DNA from: Arcuatula senhousia
Lineage: Eukaryota; Mollusca; Bivalvia; Mytilida; Mytilidae
Assembly: GCA_963971305.1 (NCBI GenBank)
Contig: CAXARO010000258.1
Location: forward strand, 1 to 64,000
Direction of reading: 5' to 3'
Length of the DNA stretch: 64,000 bases
Positions within the stretch are counted from its first letter, which is position 1; every line of letters begins with the position of its first letter. Under the pieces are notes generated by a model, which saw only the letters and a list, made by a program, of their open reading frames with translations, did not search any database and was not told where the DNA came from. A program made the position numbers and the translations under genes. Below, in pieces: positions 1 to 9,654 of this stretch.

Positions 1-547
1 TGTGGTCAGATGGTAGGTCCATTAATCTGTCCTTACTTTTTGTGTAAGCATCAATGCTCACCAGACCTGGATAATTTGGTTAAAAATTGCCTTCTAATTT
101 TAAAGAAAAGTGACCAAAATTAAAGATAATGATAATCATGATAATATTTAAAAAAAAATAAAAATATGTTTTTTTTGGCAACTGAAAAATCAGGGTAGGA
201 AGTTATGAGATTCTAAAATATGTATTGAATTGACTTAAATGTCTGAGCAATAAAAAGACAAATCAGGTGGTTAATACCAAAATAGAAGAAATCGCTTGAC
301 CAGGTTAATTTTTTTTAGTTCCACAAACATGTAAGCTTTTATCATTTAATTATTGATGCTAATTTTAAGCTACGAGATTCTTTGGTCCTGTGAATTTTTA
401 GCTTGTGCTATAAATGGAATTTGGCCAAAAATGAACATAATTTGCTTAAAAAAATTAGGGAGGGAATGAGAATGTTTTCTTTATTATGCATGTATAAAGT
501 TTATGAATGTTTTAGATTAATGTCTGGAGAAATCCTTTATCTTGCAG
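1..547. other. ATG7 intron (5' flank of window)
   Basis: AT-rich non-coding sequence ending in the acceptor cttgcag at 541-547. I see no gene or recognisable repeat. Upstream ATG7 exons (start codon, N-terminal domain) must lie before base 1. Confidence 0.6.
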
Positions 548-625
548 ATATGGTCAGACGTTGTAAACAATAAAATAGCTGAGGACCCATCACTTTTATC
601 CAGGTTCATCTTACTCACATTTGCA
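548..625 (+). CDS. ATG7: ATG7 exon (N-terminal domain part)
   Basis: Twenty-six codons, read as IWSDVVNNKIAEDPSLLSRF followed by ILLTFA, between acceptor TTGCAG and donor GTAAGT; phase 0 at both ends. It matches the stretch of ATG7 where an IW...LL.+F.LLTFA motif precedes DLKKY. ATG7 is the E1-like enzyme that activates ATG8 and ATG12 in the cytosol during autophagosome formation. The N-terminal domain, to which this exon belongs, recruits the E2 enzymes ATG3 and ATG10. Exon identity is inferred from the chain of downstream exons, which are unmistakable. The Met reading that starts just upstream at 542 is fortuitous, because the acceptor lies between it and the exon. Confidence 0.85.
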
Positions 626-1406
626 GTAAGTAATTGTATACCGACGGCCAAAAGAAAGGATACACATTTAATTATTTTTCATCATTTTTTTATTTGTACT
701 TATAAGAATTCTCCTTACAAAGGTTACGCATGAAAAAATGCATGGTGCAATGTAATGAAAAGATAAACAGGCATTTTGAATTAAAAAAGGTATCAAAATT
801 ATGAATTCCTATTGAAGATTTATTGTTTTTTCATCGAAAGGTTTAATTAATGTCTCATTATGTTTGGAAGTGCCAGGAAAGCACAACTTTAAAAAAAAAA
901 CATTTATTGTCCATCATTTTAAAATGTCATGAGGGCATAATACAGGTATCTTTAGTAAGGAGGATATCTGTTTCAAAATTTTTCTACAGAGTCAATGATG
1001 TTTCTGGTTGATATTAAATTTTTGATTTCTGAAAGGCTGTACTGGCAACTGAAGTGCTGGTTTAAATCAATGAAAAATTAAAAATAAAAAGAACTCTTTT
1101 GCAAAGTTGTGAGGTATTATGTGGTACCTTCCTTTTTGATCAGTATTTGTTTATTTGTTTGTTTTTCTGTCCAACTATGCTTCAAAATGATAATTTGAAA
1201 ACACTTCAAAGTATTTGAATAACGTTTTGAACATTGGTAAAGTACAATAATATATGAAGCTCAAGTAATGAAAGTCAAGTTTGATTTCCAGGAAAATCTG
1301 AATATGCATGTACAGAAAATAACCCCTAAGTAAATCTTTCATCCTTATCGTAAACATTTTTGTTCTGATACTAACTAACAATTTTTAAATTTTATTTTTT
1401 TTGTAG
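626..1406. other. ATG7 intron
   Basis: AT-rich intron with no recognisable gene. It ends in a T-rich tract and the acceptor TTGTAG at 1401-1406. Small open frames here have no recognisable content. Confidence 0.6.
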
Positions 1407-2281
1407 TATTTAAAAAAATACATATATTATACCCCCACTCGTAAGAGAGGGGGCTATATTGCAATCACCTTGTCCGTCCGTCCGTCTGTCCGTCTGTCCG
1501 TCCGGTTCAATTTCTCTGCTTCTACTGGATGGATTGGTTTCAAATTTGGTACACAGCTTCAGCATGATGAGTTATACTATGCCTACCCTTTCCAGGTCAG
1601 TCCATCATATACTTCCTGTTTTCCAAGCCGACTTAGACTTTATTAGGGGAAAAAAAATTGGAATGTGAAATTTTTCGTAACAGATTTCTCGGCTTCTACT
1701 GGATGGATTGGTTTCAAATTTGGTACACAGCTTCAGCATGATGAGTTATACCGTGCCTCCCCTTTCCAGGTCAGTCCATCATCAACTTCCTGTTTTTCGA
1801 GCCGACTTAGACTTTTATGGGTAAAAAATTTAAAAAGTGAAATTTTTCGTAACAGATTTCTCGGCTTCTACTGGATGGATTGGTTTCAAATTTGGTACAC
1901 AGCTTCAGTATGATTAGTTATACCGTGCCTCCCCTTTCCAGGTCAGTCCATCATCTACTTCCTGTCTTCCGAGCTGACTTAGACTTTTTATGGGTCAAAA
2001 ATAGACAATTTTTCGTAACAGATATCTCGGCTTCTAGAGAAGGGATTGATTTCAAATTTGGTATACAGCTTTAGCATGATGAGTTGTACTGTGCCTCCCC
2101 TTTCCAGGTCAGTCAGTCATCTACTTCCTGTTTTCTGAATGGCCGAGTGGGGGTATGCTTAGCACGACTTAGTGCAACCCCTTGTTATTACTGGTTTGCA
2201 TTTCCTTGTCTTTGCCTCCCTGTTGATGTTACCATGGAAACAAATGCAGTTAAATTAAATGAAACATTTTCTGAACAGGAG
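1407..2281 (+). pseudogene. ATG7: ATG7 exon split by a 754-bp repeat insertion
   Basis: The exon starts after TTGTAG. Its first eight codons (1407-1430) read YLKKYIYY, corresponding to the conserved DLKKY..YY of ATG7. Coding sequence resumes at 2189 with YWFAFPCLCLP and runs to GAACAGGAG before donor GTATGT (2282). Between them lies a repeat (1431-2184) flanked by TTAT (1427-1430 and 2185-2188). Leaving out 1431-2188 keeps one reading frame through both parts, so an insertion with a 4-bp target duplication is the simplest reading. With the insert retained there is an in-frame stop at about 1645 plus a frameshift. The exon can therefore work only if the insert is spliced out in part. As it stands this is a disrupted exon of an otherwise well-kept gene. 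Confidence 0.85.
1431..2184 (+). mobile_element. non-autonomous repeat inside ATG7 exon (ACCCCCACTCG head)
   Basis: 754 bp, flanked by TTAT duplications. It begins ACCCCCACTCGTAAGAGAGG, a small stem-loop with the tail sequence GAGTGGGGGT (2145-2154). A (TCCG/TCTG)n array follows at ~1470-1503, then about four core monomers of ~172 bp (starting near 1507, 1681, 1855 and 2025). It ends CCCCTTG. Architecture is that of the other stem-loop/GTCC elements in this window. It has no coding capacity of its own. Each monomer carries the sequence CCTTTCCAGGTCAGT, which resembles joined 3' and 5' splice sites. Confidence 0.8.
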
Positions 2282-2854
2282 GTATGTACAACTTAACTAT
2301 GAAAATGTTATTTTACTGAATTAATGTGAACATTTCATCATTTCAATGTTTTAAATCATGCTGTGTCTGGGTTCCACTTTTGTCAGCCCATGCTGTATAA
2401 GTTAGATATCACCAGACAAACCTTGATTTGTTATATTACTCTACACATGTACAACTAAGTTGTCATTGGTAATTTATTCAACTTAAAAATTCTTTACCAT
2501 CTATTTTATTGCGGTTTTTTTTCCGAAAAAAAAAAAAATAGGGGCTAAAAACAATTTTTAGTTCAGTACATTGTCACAAAAACATAATTGATTTGCATTT
2601 CCTTGCATACACTTTTGATGCAAAAAGTGGGAAAAAATAATTCTATTTGCATTAGGCAAGAAAAAAATATTTTGATGTCTATTTTTTTGTAATATCATTT
2701 CTCGTAGCTCTTTTCTAAGGGTGTAAAATATTCATGATACCTAGTTTATTTATGTGTTTTTATTCCTTTGCATGAGTAAAACTTCATTAATAAAAACAAG
2801 TCTCATGGTCTGCACTACTTAACATATCTTAACATCATTGTTTTTCCTTTTCAG
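2282..2854. other. ATG7 intron
   Basis: Non-coding, AT-rich, ending in the pyrimidine-rich acceptor CCTTTTCAG. No gene or clear repeat seen. Confidence 0.6.
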
Positions 2855-2992
2855 ATGTCTAGTCTCACTCTGGAATATGACAGATTTCAGAACTCACAAG
2901 ACAATTTTATAGGCTATTTTATTCTCATTCAATCAGAAGGATCTTTTATTATAGATCATATAAAAAATATGAACAATTATGATAACTCTAAG
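2855..2992 (+). CDS. ATG7: ATG7 exon (N-terminal domain)
   Basis: Forty-six codons, phase 0 to phase 0, between TTTTCAG and GTAAAT. The reading contains GYFILIQSEGSFIIDHI, aligning with the ATG7 segment that reads PYFLIKYDEN...LLKH in vertebrates. It lies in the N-terminal E2-recruiting domain. No stop or frame change. The sequence is more divergent than the downstream catalytic exons, as expected for this domain. Confidence 0.82.
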
Positions 2993-3051
2993 GTAAATCA
3001 TTGAATATTTAGAAAACAATCTTTGAGAAAATACCCATCATGAAATATTTG

Positions 3052-3070
3052 TGCATATATATATATATAA
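3052..3070. repeat. (AT)n microsatellite
   Basis: Short run of alternating AT (catatatatatatatataaag) in an ATG7 intron, just upstream of the Tc1 relic. Confidence 0.7.
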
Positions 3071-3496
3071 AGTATTTTTATGCCCTAACTGCTAACAAAC
3101 ATTGACAATTATCTTAAAAGCATTTGCGTCTTAGCAATCTCATGGTTCAGTTTTAGCAGAATAAAAGACATACAGTGCTATGCCAATTATATTCGTCCAA
3201 TTCAAGATGGCGGACGTCATGATTGATCTCAATACATGAAACAAAATTTCAAATAAAACCAGAAAAACAAACTTTCTTACCTTAATATTTCGTCAACTGA
3301 CCCTTCATTTTGATTACTTCCAAAACCCGCTTTGGCAAAGAATTAGAAAGTTTCTGAATGTAATCCAAAACATGTCCTTCCAAATCGCCTCTATTTCATT
3401 GAAAAGATCCTCCGTAGTAGTGATGTCATTAACTTTTTTCTGAAGACACTTCTTTATATTTAACCACAGATTTTCAATAATATTTAAATCAGGGGA

Positions 3497-4015
3497 TTAT
3501 GCTGGCCATGTCATAGTGTTTATATCGTTTTCCTGCATGAAATCTTTCACGATAAGAGCCCGATGTACAGGGGCATTGTCGTCTTGAAAAATATACTCTT
3601 CCGTTGGAAAGTGTCTTGCTAAAACAGGCCATAAATTGGTATCGATGATGTCAATGTATTTTTGGGCATTTATGGTTCCTTTAACATCGGTTAAGGTTCC
3701 GACACCGTGATAACAGATGCAGCCCCACACCATAACACTTAGCTTCTTTTGGTTAGGCGGACATACACATTCTGGTCTCTCACATTCAGACGACTTTCGC
3801 CAAATAAAGACACGATTGTTTTTGCCAATAACAACTTGACTTTTGTCACTAAATATCACTTTACTCCAATTCCTGTCGACAGTCCAAGATCGTTTCTCCT
3901 TACACCATGACACCCTCTTTTTCCGGTTCACTTCCCTGACCACCACAGACTTTTTTACAACCCTATGGAAAAATCCTTCCTTGTGCAATTCTCTCTGAAT
4001 AGTACGAGCAGACAC
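3497..4015 (-). pseudogene. Tc1-like transposase, C-terminal part
   Basis: 172 codons on the minus strand. Visible motifs are RVSWCKEKRSW, VIFSDKSQ (first catalytic Asp), MVWGCICYHGVG, and YIFQDDNAPVHRA (second Asp). A stop follows WPA. Beyond it the same frame continues SPDLNIIENLW with the third acidic residue (Glu), ending near 3290. The enzyme would cut and paste the element at TA sites. It is interrupted here and separated from its DNA-binding part by a frame break. Confidence 0.88.
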
Positions 4016-4052
4016 CCTACTATCTCTGTTCTTATTGAATTGATTAGTTATA

Positions 4053-4367
4053 TTAATTGTTCAAAACAGCTCTACGGTCTTTCCGCACAAGACGAAACAA
4101 GGAAGTTCTATCCCGGTTGGACAAACTTTTTCTTCTCGCTTTTCGTAGACTATTTTCAAGCGAACCCGTTGACCGAAATTTCTGAATAACACTACTCACG
4201 GTAGTCCTAGGTATGCCCAACATATCACCAATTTGACGATGTGAATTGCCATCATTACATAATTTTAAAATCAACTCTTTCTGCTCCATGCCAAGTTCCT
4301 GACTTTTTCGACCCACCTTGAAATGTTTATGTTTTGTCAAAATATAAATAGCAGACGATAAAATCAC
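4053..4367 (-). pseudogene. Tc1-like transposase, N-terminal DNA-binding part
   Basis: 104 codons on the minus strand containing a helix-turn-helix/paired-like domain: MEQKELILKLCNDGNSHRQI followed by GDMLGIPRTTVSSVIQKFR. It belongs to the transposase whose catalytic part lies at 3497-4015, in a different frame. The likely true start is the internal MEQKELI. Confidence 0.85.
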
Positions 4368-4730
4368 GTGAATGACGTAAAAGTCACATGAAAATGCTAT
4401 TGATTGATATAGGAGATGTATAAAATACTTACCGTCATAACGCCCAATGGACTGTTTACCGTGACGTTACTTTATACTTTGCCGGCCATTACGCAAAATG
4501 GACGAATATAATTAACAAATTAAACAAAACTTACCTAAGTTGTAGTTTGATGTTAATTTGGTTGTTCCAATCTACCAGAATCACATGAGTGAACATTTGG
4601 TCACATGATAAAAGTCAGACTTCAGAGGAAAAGTTCAGGAACCGGAATAACGGAAGCACCAGGGTGGGTACGATGAATCACATTTGGGCGGGCATTTTAC
4701 GACTTTTACGTCATTCACGTGATTTTATCT

Positions 4731-7155
4731 GTCTAATTTATGGTTCCATTTTGATGCGAATAAGTCAATGTCACACTGCCCTAATTTATCCATGATTTTC
4801 TTAAAAACCAAGTTAGATACCATCCATTCCATATCTGCATTAAGCTTAAATCTACTGAGTGCATCTGCTTTTGAATTTAATTTTCCCGCAATAAAGAAAA
4901 CACTTAACCAAATGTTTCTCTTTTTACACCATAACCAAATTTATTTAGTAAGTTTATTTAAGGAGTATTTCCGTCCTCCCATTTTATCTAAATATTTAAT
5001 TGCTGTAGTATTATCCAAATATAATTGCACATGTTCATTAACTGCTTTATCACAAAATGCTTTTAAGGCCAAAAATGCTGCTTTGAGTTCAAGATAGTTT
5101 TTATGATTTTTTGCCTCTACAGCATTCCAAACAATCATTTGTTACATCATGAGCTCCATAACCAATTAGGCTACTATCTGATTCTATTTTCCTATTTTTT
5201 AAAAATAATAGGTTTAAAACAGTTATGTAAATTATCAATCTACCATTGAATGCATTCCTGACACTCTTTCGAAATACACATAAATGCGTCAAAATTTCCT
5301 TTATTCAACTTAGTTCTAAATCTTTTTGAATTTCCAAAGGTTTATAAAATAATGGTGAATATAACACCCCATGTTCACTAGCTAATAATTTCCCAATCAG
5401 TTTTGAAAATTCTCTGATACTAATGCTTTTCTTGTTAATTATTGTTTTACAAAGTTCAACAATATTATCACTTTTCTTCTCAGTTAAAGTAACACACATA
5501 TTTATGGTATTTATTTTAAACCCTAAAAATTCTATCTCCTGTTTTGGTATGAACTCAGATTTTTCAACATTAATTGTAAAACCTTAATTGTCTATCAGTT
5601 TCATAGTGTCAATAACATTTTTGTCTCGCCTGCGACGAATGTCGCAAAAGGCGAGACTTAGGTATGGTGATTCCGGCGGCGACGGCGGCGGCGGCGTCCA
5701 CAATTGGTTAAAGTTTTTGCTTAAGTCTGTTTTGTGTGAACTAGTTATGTTACACCATTGATATTTGGTATGCAGTTGCATCAGCATCAGTACAGATCAG
5801 TTTTAAAAGGATTTCACCTGTATGCTCCTGCAGTCACGGTCTACTGACTTTGAAATTTTATACTGATTTTGCCGAGGTTAACCTTTTTTCTTACGTCTGT
5901 TTAACATGAAGCAGTTATGGTTCACCATTGATATTGGGTATGCACTTGCATTAGCATTAGTACAGATCAATTTCAAAAGCATTTCATCTGTATGCTCCTG
6001 CAGTCACGGTCTACTGACTTTGAAATTTTACACTGATTTGGCCCAGGTTAACCTTTTTTCTTACGTCTGTTTAACATGAAGCAGCTATGGTTCACCATTG
6101 ATATTGGGTATGCACTTGTATTAGCATTAGTACAGATCAATTTCAAAAGCATTTCATCTGTATGCTCCTGCAGTCACGGTCTACTGACTTTGAAATTTTA
6201 CACTGATTTGGCCGAGGTTAACCTTTTTTCTTACGTCTGTTTAACATGAAGCATTTATGGTTCACCATTGATATTGGGTATGCACTTGCATTAGCATTAG
6301 TACAGATCAATTTCAAAAGAATTTCATCTGTATGCTCCTGCAGACACGGTCTACTGACTTTGAAATTTTACACTTTCTGTCATGAGTGTTTTATATAAAG
6401 CAGTTATGGTTCACCATTTGAATTTGGTATGCAGCTGTATGTAAGCATCAGTTAAGATCAGTTTAAGGAGGATTTTTACTTCATTTTATACTGTGTCCAG
6501 TTGCGACAGGCGAGACATGTCTCTGTGTTAACAGTTTATTATAACACTCTTCATATGAATCGCCATACAATAATCATGATAATATGTCATCTATATATGC
6601 ACAATTCACATGTCCCTGTTTTCTTAAGTTGGATAACATAGGTTTCAACAACTTAGTGAAATAACGTGGAGCAGGAGACAACCCCATAGCCATACAATTA
6701 AATTGATATAATTCATCTTTCCAAGTAAACCTCATGAATTTCTTGTCATTTTCATTCATTTGTACACTATAATAAGCATCTTTAATGTCAAGTTTAGCAC
6801 AATAAGCATTAGGTTTTATTAACTCTAGAGCAGACTTAAATGTTTCCATTTTAAAATGTTTGTATTCAATATGTTCATTTAAATTACTAAGATTTAGAAT
6901 TAATCTGTATGATCCATTAGGTTTAGGTCTTATAAAAATATTAGATAAAACCTCTCCTGGTACATGACAAGCCTGCTCAATAATATTTTTATTGAGGAAC
7001 TTCTGAAGTAAATTATCAATAATTAATACTTCCTCCTCATTAAATGTTAACTCTTTCCGGGAGCAACTTTTACAAGGCTCACTGTCAAAACACAATTGAA
7101 TACCTTGAGAAACAATGCTCAAGAGGTCTTTATCATTTGTGATTGACTTCCACAC
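4731..7155 (-). pseudogene. DIRS-type reverse transcriptase/RNase H, disrupted
   Basis: The N-terminal RT part (7155-6574) reads RPKPNGSYRLILNLSNLNEH, CAKLDIKDAYYSVQM (first catalytic Asp), MGLSPAPRYFTKLLKPML and AYIDDIL (catalytic Asp pair). After an inserted repeat (5618-6527) it resumes at ~5617 with FLGFKI, SKLIGKLLASEHG and SPLFYKPL, then the RNase H part (5292-4941) with LELKAAFLAL and LYLDNTTAIKYL, then DALSRF and DLFASKWNHKL near 4731. Several stops and frame breaks. The YIDD box and MGLSPAPRYFTK are typical of DIRS rather than LINE enzymes. Non-functional copy. Confidence 0.82.
5618..6527 (+). mobile_element. stem-loop repeat with GTCTCGCCTGCGAC head, inserted in DIRS pol
   Basis: The head reads TTTTGTCTCGCCTGCGACGA and folds on AATGTCGCAAAAGGCGAGAC. 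The tail carries TTGCGACAGGCGAGACA. Between them are about four core monomers of ~174-177 bp (repeating CTGTATGCTCCTGCAGTCAC) and a short (GGCGAC)n stretch near 5675. No coding capacity. It interrupts the reverse transcriptase of the surrounding DIRS relic, so it arrived later. A second copy with the same head is at 54811. Confidence 0.8.
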
Positions 7156-7267
7156 ATCAAGATTGTCTCGTATTTTTCCAGCAATAAAATTGTCTGGTGT
7201 ATTTTGTAATTTAGGAAATTACTTACATTATCAGTGTCACTATCACTGTCAATAATAATAACATTTT

Positions 7268-8551
7268 CTACTTCTGGTGGCCCAGTCCTCCTTTCGGTTT
7301 CTTGGACTTGTGTTTGTTCCTTGGACTGAACTGGGCCTTTTTGGCTAAAAAATGCTTCTTAAAACTACTTGGTCTTGAATCACTCTTATCGTGTTTGTGT
7401 GAATAGTTCCCCGAATAGCTCTCACTTGTGTCTTTGCTACTTCCAAGTCTAGGTTCTCGATTGTCAACTTTGGCAATTTTCTTGCCAAGTTTAGTATTAT
7501 CATCTATCTCCTTCATTCGCTTTTCTAGGTCTTCCTGCTCCCCGAATAGAAAATTTGGAGACATTTTCTCACCATCATTTCCCAAAGCTACATAACGCCT
7601 ATCAAGTGCTGGAATTAAGAATTTTCGTCTCTGACTTGACAGATCTCTATGGGCATATAATAGTAAATTTAATGCGTCCAAAGAGGTTTCAAACACCTCC
7701 TCTGACTCTTCAGAATTGCTCTTTAAAGCATTGTTCATTAACTTTACTACAGGTATCATCCCTTTAACTAGATAGTTTTGGGTTCGTTGTAACCCACGGT
7801 CGTTATCTTTTAAGTTCTTATGGGTTTCCTTCGATGTCCATAAAGCCTTATTTACTTTTGGCACCTCCAAATATTCACAGTTTTCCGGCCGCTCATATTT
7901 TTCTAATAAATCTACGACTGGTTTACTCTTGTGGTCCACCGCCGCTTCCGCCCCAGAATTTACAATTTTTGCAATTTCTTCGTGCACGGCGGCCCCGAAG
8001 TTTTTCTGTTTCGTGATGACTGCCTCCACTTTTTTAAACTTTTCAATTTTTGAAATCTTTTGTTTCTTAACAGGAGGCTCTTCTTCCTCATCGGCATCAT
8101 TCTCTTCACTTTGGGTGTTGGAATCATAATCAGATTCCTCCTCTGAAGATGAAATATTATGGTAATAATCATGCGCATGCGCGGCAGGCTTTGTTTTGTT
8201 TTCAATCACTCGGTTTTTGATTTCATTCACCGATTTTGACAACTTTTTGATCGTCTTTTGTTGTTCAAGTAACAATTTTTGATTGTTAATTATCTGATCT
8301 TTATACAAATTGAACATTTTGGATTGTGGAACACCTAATGTGCTAGCCACGTTGATGGCGGCACTCGACCCTGCTGACTCCGCCCCTTTTTCCTTTGTTT
8401 CAACGTGTTTGGGAACTCCATTTTCAATTAAATGAAGAGTTCCATCGTCTTTCACAAACACCGAAACGTTTTCTAAAACATTTCCCTGTTCAATAACAGC
8501 ATTGTCTACGATAATATGGCTCTCATCAGCCATATTACGAAAATGTAACAA
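7268..8551 (-). CDS. gag-like ORF of the DIRS relic
   Basis: 427 codons uninterrupted on the minus strand. The N-terminus is acidic and polar. A middle segment (about residues 130-190) has an acidic serine-rich stretch (SSSEEESDYDSNTQSEENDA) followed by a basic PPVKKQKISKIEKFKK, probably a nuclear-targeting signal. The C-terminus is Lys/His/Ser rich (KHFLAKKAQFSPRNKHKSKK). No recognised catalytic domain. Its place ahead of the RT on the same strand is that of a gag-type protein. Start is either the Met at 8551 or MADESH a few codons later. Intactness suggests the element is not very old, unlike the broken RT. Confidence 0.6.
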   Translation of the reverse strand: MLHFRNMADESHIIVDNAVIEQGNVLENVSVFVKDDGTLHLIENGVPKHVETKEKGAESAGSSAAINVASTLGVPQSKMFNLYKDQIINNQKLLLEQQKTIKKLSKSVNEIKNRVIENKTKPAAHAHDYYHNISSSEEESDYDSNTQSEENDADEEEEPPVKKQKISKIEKFKKVEAVITKQKNFGAAVHEEIAKIVNSGAEAAVDHKSKPVVDLLEKYERPENCEYLEVPKVNKALWTSKETHKNLKDNDRGLQRTQNYLVKGMIPVVKLMNNALKSNSEESEEVFETSLDALNLLLYAHRDLSSQRRKFLIPALDRRYVALGNDGEKMSPNFLFGEQEDLEKRMKEIDDNTKLGKKIAKVDNREPRLGSSKDTSESYSGNYSHKHDKSDSRPSSFKKHFLAKKAQFSPRNKHKSKKPKGGLGHQK

Positions 8552-8840
8552 TTTTCAAACACACGTGTGAAAATTTGTGAAGTGAGTCTCGACTTCAATT
8601 AAACAAAGAAAATTATTAAAGTTTTACTCACAATCCCGAAAAAACAGTGTAAATATAATCCAAACATTATATCATTAATCTTACACGTTTTTCCTGTTAA
8701 TTTAATCCCAAATTATAAGTTAAAAACACTATTTTTCCTCAACAATAATTAATCCAACTTTGCATATCAAAAGGTAACCTCGTTCTGGCTTTTATCATGT
8801 GACCAAATGTTCACTCATGTGATTCTAATAGGTAGATTGG

Positions 8841-9565
8841 ACAACTAAATTGGCATTACACTGTGCATGCATAAGGATACAAAAGGATGATTCCTTTAAC
8901 ATGCTTCGATAGAAGCGTTTACTAAAGGCTCTAATTATTCTTCGACCAGTATTGAATTTGGTCCATGACTTCCATGTATTGTATCTATCTCTGCTATAAA
9001 GTTATTGTTTTAAAGGAAGTTCTTGGTTTTCACAGTGTTTATCAAGTCGGTTTTTAAAGCTGTTTATTGATGGTGCTTTGACAACATTATCGGATAGTTT
9101 TTTGTTCCATATTTTTGATGCTCTGATGGAAAAGAAATTTATTCTGCTCGCAAGTGTTGGTCTTTTTTGAATGATTTTCAAATTGTTGGTCCTTGTACTA
9201 TATCTGATGTTGGTATCTTTGAATAACTTGATTTATATATTAGATGTTGCAAGTTTGGAATTGCGTCTTTTGGTTTTAAACATATTTTTTGTTTTACATT
9301 GACATTATGGCCTAGATATTTTAAGAAATATTAATACATTTTCTATTTCAAGAATCAACTTTTAGCATTTTTAAAGCAAAATAAACCAACAAAACTGTAA
9401 TTGTGGAGTTTTCAGGAGATCACAGTCATGCTGTATATATAAAAAAAAAAAACACTCTCAAAAAAGACTTAGAGAAATGAATAAACATTACCTTATTACA
9501 GAATTAAATTTGGTTTTCTTTTCTATTTTTCTTTATACTATATAATTCTTACTTTACAATTTCAG
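8841..9565 (-). other. ATG7 intron with a LINE 3' fragment
   Basis: Bases ~9003-9170 on the minus strand read RPTLASRINFFSIRASKIWN followed by KKLSDNVVKAPSINSFKNRL, the standard C-terminal end of many CR1/jockey-type LINE polymerases, stopping near 9003. The rest is AT-rich intron ending in acceptor CAATTTCAG. The first ~28 bases (8841-8868) resemble a Tc1-type terminal repeat in reverse. Confidence 0.65.
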
Positions 9566-9654
9566 ATTATATTTGGGTATGCAGATCCCTGTACATTAGA
9601 CAGTAATCCTGGATGGCCATTAAGGAACTATTTACTGTATACTAGGTATTATTG
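9566..9654 (+). CDS. ATG7: ATG7 exon (N-terminal domain, PGWPLRN motif)
   Basis: Phase 0 start, phase 2 end (TATTATTG|GTAGGT). It reads [20 protein letters not shown] then [10 protein letters not shown]. The Y.DPC.....PGWPLRN motif is one of the best conserved parts of the ATG7 N-terminal domain. No breaks. It joins in frame to the next exon at 10480, completing the Trp codon. Confidence 0.93.

Larger units (their letters stand above)
3173..4509 (-). mobile_element. Tc1/mariner-type DNA transposon relic
   Basis: Bounded by inverted ends: ACAGTGCTATGCCAATTATA at the left, and on the right TGGACGAATATAATTA, the complement of TAATTATATTCGTCCA in the left end (its outermost bases are lost). The minus-strand transposase is broken. 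The first part (4367-4053) has a helix-turn-helix region with GNSHRQIGDMLGIPRTTVSS. The second part (4015 down past 3497) has VIFSDKSQ, IFQDDNAPVHRA and, after an in-frame stop, SPDLNIIENLW, the signature of Tc1 DDE enzymes. Frame breaks at ~4020-4050 and the stop replacing the usual residue in WPA-SPDLN show it is dead. Confidence 0.88.
4567..8840 (-). mobile_element. DIRS-like retrotransposon relic with inverted ends
   Basis: Inverted terminal repeats of ~50 bp: left 4567-~4616 (CCAATCTACC...ATGAGTGAACATTTGGTCAC), right ~8788-8840 as its complement. Inside, on the minus strand, are a lysine-rich gag-like ORF (8551-7268), a DIRS-type reverse transcriptase and an RNase H, ending at the DLFASKWNHKL motif near 4731. 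Inverted termini and this RT type are features of DIRS elements. The tyrosine recombinase normally expected is absent, so it looks truncated. A separate stem-loop element (5618-6527) is inserted in the pol gene. Confidence 0.75.
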
